The notes below the pieces were generated by a model that worked only from the letters and a program-made list of their open reading frames with translations, was not told the DNA's origin and did no database searches. Positions 1 to 12,400 of a DNA stretch of 64,000 nt are shown here, one piece after another. Numbering within the stretch: the first letter of the stretch is position 1; each line of letters opens with the position of its first letter. The translations under genes were made by a program, and so were the position numbers. Source of the DNA: Undaria pinnatifida (lineage: Eukaryota > Sar > Phaeophyceae > Laminariales > Alariaceae); contig JABAKD010000015.1 in NCBI GenBank assembly GCA_012845835.1, positions 4,168,278 to 4,232,277 of the forward strand. Reading direction: 5' to 3'.

Positions 1-289
1 TGTGCAACGAGTATGCACAAGATAAATATCATCATTTTCCTGAAATGTTCGTGCACTCCAGAGTTATTGGAGCCTGTCTTGTGACCACGGACTGTTGTAA
101 ACCAAGGCGATAACTTCATGTCAGCACAAAAGCAACAATAACAACTGATGCCCTCCTCGCCCTTCCCCCCTCTCCCTCTCCTCTCCGATTCCCCCCCGTC
201 CCTCCGTCTTCCCTCGCCCCTCTCCTCCCCCCCGCCCCCATCCCCCCGCCCTCCCCCCGTTCCCAATCCTCCCCCCCCCCCCTCCTTAC
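1..289. other. Intron sequence of the GH36 gene at the left edge
   Basis: Lies 3' of the DDGWQ exon on the gene's strand. The part at 148-288 is almost pure C/T on the plus strand. Short frames over it are low-complexity Pro/Ser artefacts. No further exon could be recognised before the window ends. Confidence 0.6.
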
Positions 290-408
290 CGTTGTTAGCG
301 TCAACGTTCGAAGTGGACTGCCATCCGTCATCCAGTACGAGCCATTTGGGGTAGATGCCTGCCTCCTGCAGAGACTTGAGCCCCTTAAATACTTTTTCGT
401 GGTCGACT
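290..408 (-). CDS. GH36 gene exon: DDGWQ catalytic-barrel segment
   Basis: Starts after TTTTCCAG and ends at donor GTAAGG. Reads KVFKGLKSLQEAGIYPKWLV then LDDGWQS, the classic family segment (gv..Gl.sl...G.pPk.liiDDGWQ). This is the last GH36 exon in the window. The following intron begins with a purine-rich strand (pyrimidines on the plus strand, about 148-288), and the remaining exons lie beyond base 1. Confidence 0.9.
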
Positions 409-3400
409 CTGGAAAATACAAACACACGCGAGGTGCAAAGAAAAGGTACACCACGGTAAACGAAAAAAATGAAAGAAAAACGATAAAAAAAAAGGTATCC
501 CCCAGCAAGGAAGAAAAAAAAACTGCTGCAGCGAGCGGGGTGGGACTTTCTGGTGCAATTTTTAAAACATATCACGTCTTGTATTGCCAAGTTATTTTTA
601 CTCGCTTTTACTGTGTACCCCCCGAGGTTTCGCAAGTCGTACCATCGTCGGGTGTGTGTTTTTGGGGCCTTTGGCGTCCACATGAGATACACGCATGACA
701 CAGAGATAAAGTAAACATAACATTAACACAGCGTGTATGCTTACAACCAGCAACAATGTTCAAGATATACTTTGTACCTGGTACTTCGTGCTACTGGTAG
801 TACTCTGTATCGCATGCGTGTAGTACCATCTATGACGTATGATGCAACACACCATGTTACAGACGTCAGGAATACATGTATACCATAAGATACTACCTGT
901 TCCAGACAGGTACAGCAGTACAATATACTCCGGAGTATCAAGTAAGGCACACTCCTACTAATAGTACACACGCCATACAAAAGGAATACCAGGTACATAT
1001 ATCGGTACAAGTTACACGCAAACAAGGTACGCAAGTAAGGTACATACCAGGTATATAATAAGACTAAGTAGGGTACATACAGCAGTGGTACAATACATAC
1101 CTGGTACAAGGTACGGAAACAAGATTACACATAATAAGGTACAAAAGCAAGATACACACAAAGTACAAACATAACATACACACAAGGCACATATACACAC
1201 ACGGTGCGCGGATAAGGTAAACACATGAGGTACACAAACATAACATACAACACAAAGCACACGCAAGGCACACACCTACGGTAGACACCAAGCAACGACA
1301 AGGCACAAGTACACACATAAGGTACACACTAATGATACAGCTACACACAAGGTATACACATGCCAGGTATATGCGTAATACATATCGTACACATATAAGT
1401 TACACACGCCGTATATACCAAACAAAGACAAGTTACACAAATAGGGTACAAAATTAAATAGCGTGCACACATAATGTACACACACAAAAGGTACACAAAC
1501 GAGATACCAGGTACTGTACACGCAAGGTATTAACACACTGCAGTGCATAACGAATGTAAAAAGCTGGAGTGTAATTTCATTTTATATAATAAAAGGTACA
1601 CACATTTGTATATACCAAACAAACACAAAGTACATAAATAAGGTACATACCTAGGTAAGGTGCACACCTGAAAGGTACTACATGAATGAGGTGCACCCAC
1701 ATATAAGCAGAGCCAACCCACTATCCGGGATACTGACCTTGGCCAGACATGTTATTTGGGAAAGGGTGTATTTCACACAAACTTTAGGATAACCGCTCCC
1801 GACTTTCTTATTTTCCCGGAAATCTCAGGTTGAGGGTCTTATAGGGCTTTTCTCAACTTTTTCTTATGCCGGTAGTGTACCCCACACAAACCAAGATGAA
1901 CACAGCAGTATGGCTTCATTGGTTTCTTGTTGGCCATGTGATGGAGACAATCAAGGCCGCAGCTCGCCCTTTAGACTACTACTGCTGTACGAGTGCTACT
2001 ATCGCTGTACGACTCTTCTGCTACAGCAGTACACCACCTACTGCTGCTTGCTGCCTACTGTACTGGTAATTTTTTGCTTCAAGAGTTCATTATGGGGTCA
2101 GTGTGGATTCACGCGAGGTGTAACAAGGTATTGGGGGCCCTCGCGTATTCTCATTTTAGTGAGATTAATCCGCTCATCATAAAAATGAACTCAGAAGAGC
2201 CATTACCAACTCACATGTATAATCGATGTGTTGTTTATGTAGTCAGGTGGACATAAAATGTGGATTATAGACACCGCAAAACCTGCATAAAATGCGATAT
2301 TTTTTCAATTTTCGCGAAAAATGCCAGGACACAACACAAAACTTTCCCCAGCCTCCCCCCAGGCAAATGGGATGATTGCGCACGTAGACGAACGACGAAT
2401 GGTTGCAGGACATCGAGGGTGTGTCGTAATAACGTGAATACTACTGTACTTGCGAAGAAAAATTACCAAATGCGTAAACGACTATCAGGTACCTCGTGCA
2501 TATATACGTACAAGGTTTTGGCGGCTGACGCCGCCCGCTCAATAAAGCGATTGGTTGGGCGTGTTGTGCGTGGAGTGTGGACTGCGTTGACCCAGATAGC
2601 AAGAAAGAATCAACTGCCGAACGCCACCCATACCTCGCGTAGCTTGAAAAAATAACGTTAGTGGAAGGGTATAATATTTGCCCAACTTAACGTGTTTCAC
2701 TCGGACGCCGGCACTACCTCCATTCCTGAGGGTTTTATTGGGACGCCAACTACGCCAACACTTCAATATTCAGCACATACTGTGTACAGCATTCGTGCGG
2801 GAGATAATTAGGAGTATTAGCCTCAAACTTCTTCGTACACGCTGGTCCAATCAGCTGGAACCAACCTCCTTGAAAAAACTCGATGGTCAACTTCACAGGA
2901 TAACCCAACCTCCACAGCACATCGGCTCGCGGCGAATGCGCTCAACGGCGGAGCTGGATACACCCAGCTCGCACCCGCGAGGTGAAGAGCAGGCGGTACT
3001 CACGGTGGAACCCGCCACCCCGGGATTGCTCTAGGCTCTATCATACCGGTTGTGCTTCGGCTATCGCTTTTTGATGGCCGATGTTCGGATTCTGAGTGGC
3101 ACCCTCATCGACAAAGAAATCAATATCGCCAGCCGACTCATGATTCCTGGCCCCAGACCCCCTGGTTTCTTGCACATAGTGCAATGGCATTGAATGGCAT
3201 TGGCCCGCTTTGCCCACCTAATTTCGTACCTGGTGAAAAAAAATGATGTGCAACAGCATCGCCTGGGGTAGCCCCAGCCTCGACCTTAATCCCCACCCTT
3301 TCCCCCCCCCTGGGCACAGTGGTGGCTGGCACGAGCGTGTTATTGACCGGGACGCTTTGCTCGCACCGTTCAGCATGGCTTCAGAACGGTTTGCCCCAAT

Positions 3401-6400
3401 GGTGAGAGCTAGGCCCTAGCCTTCAAGGCACGCCTTAAAATATGCTTTAACGTCATTTCCCCAAAAACCGGTGCCTTAAGGGCTGCTTGGAGCCTTAAAA
3501 CTTGCCTTAAAAGACGTCTGTGGTGTCCAAACACAACGCTGTTAGACGCAAACTACATAAACAGGGGATAGTGTAGAGAAAATAGGCTTTTCGTCCAGAA
3601 TTTCTCTCCCTGTGTTCCAAAAGCGAATTTCACATACAACGCCCTTGTCCACTAGTTTTGGGAATTCCCACCCAAAGGCGTCTTGAACACGATACTCGCC
3701 GATCCAGGTAAATAAAGCACTAGGTTCTGCAAAAAAAATCAGTCTAATTTCAAGTAACCCCAAAAACATGGGAGCACAAAACTTAAAACATGCCTCATTT
3801 CCGATTACGGGCCTTGATGCGTGCCTTAATCATATGCCTTAACGCCAACTGAGACGTGCCTTAAAGGCTAGGGCCTAGTGAGTACAGCAACTGCGGTTTG
3901 GCCATGCAATGCCAACCGCAATGAGCACGCGGGCAAAAAAAAAACGTGCAAGCCAGCACACCAGACTATTTGCAGTAAAAAAGACGAAAATAAATATAAT
4001 TAACAAAACAAGAAGGAAAAGGAAAAAACGACTTGGAAGAATAAAGGAATAATAAGACCATAGAACGCACACATGAGTAAAATAAACATGTAATTATCCA
4101 TGACCTGTAGTAAAATAAACATACCACTATCCAGACCTACTGTAGGCAGTGAAATAAATGTGCAATTATCCATGACCTCATTAAACTGGGACGACCACCT
4201 TGGAAAATCTCCGTGTGGGAAGATATATCCGCACGACGGTTGGGCGACAACCTGCGTCCGGCCGAAGTTAATGGTAATTTTTTTTTTGATAAAACCTTAC
4301 CAATCACACAAACTGAGGTATCGAGGTATCGGGTTCTCTACGAACATAATATGTACTGCTGTACTTCAATTCTTCTACAAGATGGCTGGTTTTGTTCGTC
4401 GAGTTTTTATTTTTGTGAAATTGGTACACACGGCTTAGGTATGTCAACAACGACGCGTTCCGGCTCCCTGACGTTATTCCGGCTTTTGCGGATGTGAAAC
4501 GGCGGTAGTGCTCATGATAGGCCGCAAAAAACTATACCGGTACTTCAAAGTAAGCATCTTGCTCCGATTACCTTGAAAAAAAAAAGGCATTTTATTGGGG
4601 GGGGTTTCGGGCTTGAGGTAACTTTCGCTTGCCGGGCGTGTCTTATCAAACAATGTATACACGTGTGTTAATTACCGTCGAAGACGGACACATTGTCCAT
4701 TGATATTTCAACATAAAACAGCAGCATAGTAGCATAGGGATACGGCAGGTCAAATAGAGCATGTGATACAAGCCAAGGGCCATCGCTCACCTCGTGTAGA
4801 AGCTATCCCACGTGCACCAGCCGAGGTACTGCGAGAAGTCGGGCGATGTTTTGTCCACGTTCTTGCTGATCACCTCCGATTTCTGAGCGCGCAAAATTAT
4901 CCAGCCACACACAGAACGTCAAAACGTAAACGACGAAGAATTATCGAAATCACACACGAAGTATTTAAAAAAATTTAAACATTATATGCTCACAGGCGCA
5001 AAACTCTTCGTGTCTCCGTCTCGACACTGAGGCGCGGGGGGGGGGGGGCCACCATCAGGGGCGTCCCTCGTCCGTCATTCAGCGCGAAACAACGTTTGGG
5101 GAGCAACAAGGCCCGAAGGTCCTGCCGTTAACAAAGTAAACCCCAAGCCGCTGGGTTTTGCATTGCTTGCCTATTCTGACCCCTGCTACATACGATGGTC
5201 ATACCCACAAACAGAAAGGTTCTGAGTTTTAGGGTGCTTGTCTATTCCAACCCCTGCCCGCCTAGAAAAAGGCTGCGATAGTGCCGTTTCTTTGCTCTTC
5301 ATGGGACGGGACGTTGCGCTCTCAGGCCATACCCAAAAAATATCACACACAAATTGTGAGCATATTGAAACCAAAATGGTGGGTGTAGATCTACCGGGGT
5401 CAACAATCGTTCAGATCTGGCTGGCGACAGCGGATTCCGCGGTGTGCCTTGCGACATTTGAAGGTGCAGGGGTGGAGTCACGCCGGCACCACCTTTTTAT
5501 TTCCCACTGTGCCTCGTGTTCATGCCACTGGGTGCAACAGTTGAACAGACGTGTGCACCAATAGCACCAACACCGACACCAACACCCGATCACCAACACC
5601 AACACCGACACCAATACCGACACCTACACGTACCGACGCCACCAACACCAACATCAACCCCCCGCCCCCGCCACCAAAACCAACACGGAGGGCAACATCG
5701 ACACCAACCCCCAAAAAACACCGACACCGACAAGGACACCAACAATAATACCAACACCGACATCACCGCTGCTGCTACAACCACACAACACCAACACCGA
5801 CAACAACCCACTTTCTTTAGTATCAACACCAATATGGACACCAACACCGACACCATCACCAACTTTACCACCGACATCGACACCAACGTCACCACCAACA
5901 CTAACACCGGCATCAACGACACCGACACCCATACCGCGCACCCATACCAACACCAACATGAACACCAACACCAACACCAACTCCGATACCGACACCAACA
6001 CCAACACCGACACCAACACCAACAACCACACCAACACAGACACCAACACCGACGCCAACACCAACACCCACACCAACACCAACACCGACGCCAACACCAA
6101 CGCCGACACCAACACCAACACCCACACCAACACCAACACTGGCACCAACACATTAGTTTTAACACCAATACCAACATCAAAAACAATATCGCCACCAACA
6201 TCGATACTAACACCAGCACCGACACCGAGACCAACGTCACCAACAGCAAGACCGACATCAATGATACCACCATCACCAACAAGAAAGAACACCTACATCA
6301 ACGACACCATCACCACCAACAGCACTGACAGCACCAACACTAGCATCTGTGCCAAGCGATTTCCAAACGCCAACGCTACCACCCCCGCCATCGCCACAAA

Positions 6401-9400
6401 AAAACAAACACCAAAGACACCAACACCAACACCTGAACAACCAAAAACATCCCAGAAACCACCCCCAACTCCAACACCAGCACCAGCACGGGCACTAGTA
6501 TGATAGCAGTAGCGAGACAACCAAAACCTCAGCAGAAAACCAGCGCCAACACCAACACCAACACCAACACCAAAACGGACGACTGCTCAGGTAGGCGTAG
6601 CACCTACCGCAATTGTTCCGAGGCTCCTCATGTGAAGAGCTCTATATCCCCACCCAACAACCGACTCAAAGGGAAATCGTAAGCTATGCAAGATAAACAA
6701 ATCCCATATGCACACAATGTGTTGCCATTAACACTGACATGTTATGAATCATAACAACTCACTACATTAGAATAAAGTACGTGCAGTTGCTACCAGTATA
6801 ATTACTACTGATAATAATTTTCTGTCGATGATTACCTCGGCAGCATCCATGGGAGTCACACATCTTCAAAGAACAACACATTCGGAAAAGCGAGCGGCCG
6901 GCGTATCACGCAGCTTGCAACGATGAGTACCGACGCCTAAATTTATCGGAATCACACCTGACGTGTTTAAAATACTTGAACAAACTCCCATGGGCTCAGT
7001 GTCCAACGAACAGCATTGCAAAATACACATCATGTACAATTAGATCGGGTGGCTCGTCAGGTGTGAAGCCCCGTCAGCGAGATTTTTTAGGCTTAAATAT
7101 GCAACACCGCTACCGTAGCCCGGCTCCACAGACAAAGCCGTGAAGGTGCGGGCTCACCTTCCACCTCGACAGCTGCTTTTCGGCGTCGTGCACAAGCCCT
7201 GGAACGAGGCCCCCCGTTCCGAAAGACCCTGCCTTCACCTGGTTCCTTAGCCGCGTGTTAACGAGCTTGAAGCTTTTCTGGAATCATCAAGAACAACAGC
7301 AGCAAAACAGCACGAACAAGAACAAGAACACCACCAACAGCAGCGATATTAACAAAACAAAAACAGCAACACTATCAAGCTCAAGAACAGGTTGATCATC
7401 AACAACAACAACAACATGCAGTGTGAAAAACAGCTTGATCACGAAAAAGAATCAGACCAACACCAAGAGCGATAACAACACCCGGGCGGGGAGAAACGAA
7501 CCTCACGATATATTCCCAGATTTTTCAGGCCACGACAAACCCTCGACAAAAACAGATCCATTTCCAACTATGTTAGCTCGACGCCAGAGAGACGGTTATC
7601 CATCGGCTTGCTGCTGTAAGCAACGATTAATCTATAGACAAAGCCACCCAACACCACCCACATCCTGTATGCTCTAGGAAAAACAAAGCCCCACCCCAAC
7701 ACCGCCCGTGTTCACTACGACTTCTCTAGAAAAACCAAAGCCCGTCAACATCGCCCGCGGCCACTAGGATCCAGAAAGCCACGGCCCACAGCAGCAACCA
7801 ACCAACCAACCAACCAACCAACCAACCAACCAACCAACCTCGACGAGCTTGAAGGGGTCCTCGTGCACCGCGACGTACAGGCCCGCCACGTCGGTGCTCG
7901 GCACGCTGGTCTGCGAGCAGCCCGTCTCCGCGAACAGCTGGAGGCTTTGGTCGGGTAGCCCCTGTGCGAAACACAAAAATAACCCAAAACAACATAACTA
8001 CGTTAGAGTATGCGACATGGCGCAGATTCGATAAAATGGTTTGCATGCCATGTTACATCTTCCTTCTGAAGATTTTCCCACGTGGTCAGGGATATAGGGT
8101 CTAAATATCCAGTGTGTTCAGCCGCTGCGCGAAACAACAAAAATAAAATAAAAAAAAGAGACGCACATACGTAGTGTTTGCGACATTGTCTTCCTCTACG
8201 ATCAGAAACAAATAATGTCTTGAAAAAGTATGAACTCATAAAATTTCACCACGCTCCCCATAAACATATGCTATCGTTATCGGGTTTATCGTCTCCTCAA
8301 ACATGGGATTTAACTGACGTATTAATAGTATTGATCAATTATAAATCCCCCCCCCCCCGATTAAAGTATTGGCGACATTTCAGCAATAGTATAGCTGTAA
8401 TACATGGAGCGCTCCACGCCTCTGAGTATGCTTCGGGCACTCGTCTCCCTCGGAGGTGGATATTTATTAATTTTTTTTATCCTTTGGCAGATGGGGAAAG
8501 ATAAAGCTCAAGCTCACCACAATTCCACGTATTTCCATACGTGTTGTGTGTCAATTTAACTCACAAGTATTTATTTAGTACGACTACATACAAAATCGGT
8601 GTTGTAGCGTACGTCGGTTTTCGTAGGAAAGTACTGTTGCGGCGTCCTATCATCCAGGTATGAGAATGTGTCAGTCGGGGGGGGGGTGTACTCAGTTTGT
8701 GCACGGCCGTAGTCGTATGGCCATACACTCTCGCATCCCTACTTTGCCGGGACGAAGCACGTCGGGTTTTAACCAACCAACCAGGCATTGCTTGCACCAA
8801 GCGCGAAGCGCCGTGAGGTATTCGGCGAGTCGCATGAAGGGTGAACTGCATCCTTCCAAGAACCGCTCGTCAGACGGACTTCGGCACCTTGCGCCTACTT
8901 TCTTGGTTATGGATGACAACGTCAATGAGTTACATTGCTTTCTGGTGTGGCCACTCCAGAGACAGCAATGGGTATTACTATGTAACCGCCTCGTGGGTGC
9001 ATTGCCACATTCACACTACGTGATGCGATCATTCCCCTTGTGCGAAGTTAAGGTTCTCCGCCCTACACAATGTGATCTAACTCGATAACCGTCATAGAGA
9101 CCGCAAAAAAAAAAACGGTGTCAGTCGGAGGGCAGTTCTCACAAGAAAGCATCTAGGTGCTCTGTGCACTTACGCATGATAGGGTGTTTCGGCACTCGGC
9201 CCAGAATCAACACACGGGTTGGTAATCCACACTAACTCCACATGATACTCCTTCCCGGGAGTTTCCCAGGCGGTCGGGGGCAAGGTTGGGGTTAGGCTTT
9301 GGAGTAAAGAGAAATATTAGCAGGAATCGGGAACAGATAAGAATAATATGCCATTTGTTGTTCATAGAGAGAATTCGGCGTTATGGTTCATAGTTTTTGT

Positions 9401-12400
9401 GGCGGAGTACGCACGTAGCTTACTCTGACAGCAGCAGCCGGCATTGTTTGGTTGATCGTGCTTGTGAGGATACCAAGTGGATACCGCACGGGGCAATGGT
9501 GCTGGCAGACTGGTAGAACACGCGAACAGACAGAGCTGTTGTTTACAACTGGACAGAGGTCGCTCACTGGACCAGATAATTCGTTATTTCTCCCGCCCAC
9601 CCACCCTTGTTCTTTCGATGGTGACGGGACGGAGATATTACGAGGATGTCGGTACTCTTCTCGTGTAACTGAGGGTATATGTACTTATTTTCTTTTCTTT
9701 TTTTCAGTGGCATGCGAGGGTTTATATCACGGTATACGTTTTCTCGGAGGAGTTGCGTGGAGGAGTCAATGGTGTTGGACCATTCGGTGTCTCAGTCGTC
9801 CGAGAATTCGCACAGTAGAACCCAGACAGTGGAAAGAGGGAGATGTGCTTATGGGCAAAGACATGCGGGTATGAGGCAGAGTTGGATACTGCGGTAGGCA
9901 TGTCAGCCAGCTGCTCTCCCTCCCAAGCCACAGAAAATGATAATATACAACGCAATTCGAAAGAGGTATACAACAAATTACATTTCGACCATTTTGTCGA
10001 AGCCGGACCAAGGGCTATACAGCCTTAACAACAGTGCATACAACTTAGCCCAGTTTTGAGGATTTCTCAAGGGGTTAACCTCGCTTCTGCGAGAAAAAAG
10101 AAATGAGCCTTCTACAAAGTGTGTGACATTCCCACAAGTTAGACGAAAAAAGTATAAAGGTCTTTTATAAATTACAGAGTTACCATCGGATTCCACGAGG
10201 TTCCCACGAACAAAAAAGAAAAGCGCGTTCAATTTGAAACGCTCGACAACGAGGCACCGAAGCCCTCAGGGTAGAGGAAGAGAGGTAATTCCCGCGGCCA
10301 TTACCACACCTTGAGGCTGCACTTGGCCTGGCCGTCGATGAGCGGGATGAAGAGTCCGTACAGCTGGACTCCTGTCTCGGGGTCTGCCGAAAAAAGATAA
10401 AACAAACAAGCAATACAAAAACAACAAGGACGTAAAAAAAATAAGCACACGCACACGATGACGAGGGAACCTTAGCATACCGCCGCCCGCCCACCCGACA
10501 CGGCAAACCTCTCCTCTACCCCGTCCTCACCGATGGGGAGCTTGGTGAGCATCATCTGCGTCTCCGGCGGCACCTCGCTAGCCTTAGTGGTGTGTTTGGG
10601 CATCATCCACCACAGTTTGAAGCGGGCCAAGGACATCATGGAATTCGCGTTAGGCTTGCCCACGTTCCAGGTACGGGTGGGGGCCCGATCGTTCGCTGCC
10701 CTCGCCGTACGTACGTCCGAAAAGCGACCAGGGGGCGTGAAGGAAGGCGGGTGAGTCATCCCACGGTAGGGGCGCACAAGATTTCAAGAATTTTCTGAGC
10801 TCCTAACATGAGGAGCTAGCTCGACATCTCGCCCGAAGCATGACTTCGAAGGCATTCAATCGCGAAACCCGACGAACACTTCTATGCGCTACAGCAGTCC
10901 CAAAACAAAATGGGCCGTCGGTGGGTTGGAAGAATGGCCAGTACGGGTGGGGGGTCGATCGTTCGCTGCTCCAGCGTCCTCTTGCGCACGTCCGCGCAGG
11001 AATCGCAGGGATCGGGTTTCGGACAGATCACAATCTAGATCATATAGATCATCTAGATCCTCTATCTATCGTCATGAAATTATGCGAAGGATTTTTGTAG
11101 AACACATCCAACTCAAGAGAAAAGTGCTACGAAGTAGATCCTCCAGGTTAGCCGGCTCTCACCCGGAAGCGTGTCCTATTGGGCAAGCAGATGATACATA
11201 CCAGGGATCCGCCTGCCCTGAAAACATAAATCATTAAAAGGGATCTGATACGTCTGATGTGTGTAGGGTTTCGACGCCAAAGAAAAGGCGCAACTATGGC
11301 GTTTCAACAGCGGGCTGGTTAGAAACACCGATGGATAGGAAGTAATGATTCAGAGAGGTGAACTTCGCCCACGCGCTCCAGGGTGTTCACGCGAGAATGG
11401 CGGCGTCAACCCCTTAGTGCCGTAAAAAATATCCCCTAAATAAGTCCACGTACTTCGCCCTGCCAAAACGTGGGTGAAGTGCTATAGGCTGAAGGGAGAC
11501 AACGCGCTACGACTGCGGGTTGGAGTTAATACTCTCGGCAGCGATGCTTACTATAGAACATTTCAAATAATGTTATCGAAAACCATACTCTTGTACGTAC
11601 GTGCAAGGTTTTTCAGATTTGCACGTGATTTCATTAGCGACATATGCATGGCGGCTCTCCATATGTGCAGGTCGGCACAAAACGACATGTGTGCCGCCCA
11701 GAGCAACTCGGCTCCGACGTAACCCTCACCCCAACCCTAACCCTAACTCCAACCCTAACCCTAACCCTAACCCTAACCCTAACCCTTTGAGCGCCCGAGG
11801 TCGGCACAAGGTCGGCAGGGGCAGTCCTGCCATACATACATCGCTAATCAACTTTACGCGTGCACACCTGAAAACCTTAGGGGTAGGGTTAGGGATAGGG
11901 TAAGGGAAAGGGTAAGGGTTAGGGTACTCTAACCCTACACGTACGTGCATAGGGTTAGGGTTGGGGGTAGGGGTTAGTATGGCTGGGGTGGTAGAATGAA
12001 AAATACTACAGCACAGGACATGTGATAAGAAACAAAAACATTGACCCAGGCTGGCTTCCTTGTTTGGAAGAGAGTGCGTTCTGCACTAACTCCAGTAAAA
12101 CCGCTCTCGGTTTTCTTATTTTCGTGTAAATATCAGCCTGCCTTTCTATTTACACTGTTTCTTATAGGTTTCCCCCAAGCAATACACACTTATTGCTCAC
12201 CGGCCCTCAGCGAAATGAAAGCGGCACCAAAGCTGCCCTCGTCTTCGTCCTCCGACCTTAGTCGCTGAAGGGCATAGAGGTAGCCCGGAGGGAAAGTGCC
12301 CTCCTCGAAAGGCTCAGCCTTATACTTGCCGAGCTCCATCTTCACGCCTGGTTCAGAGGAACGGGGCGGCGTTTCGTCGGGGGGCGGGAGGGGGCGTTTC

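Noticed and set aside
116-508. 130-codon minus frame ending in a hydrophobic stretch
   Set aside because: It is the wrong frame over the GH36 DDGWQ exon and its pyrimidine-rich intron; the spliced frame explains the conserved residues.
5516-6503. Long Asn/Thr/His/Gln and Val/Gly/Cys/Trp frames on both strands
   Set aside because: They exist only because the CAACAC-type repeat lacks stop codons; several frames are open at once.
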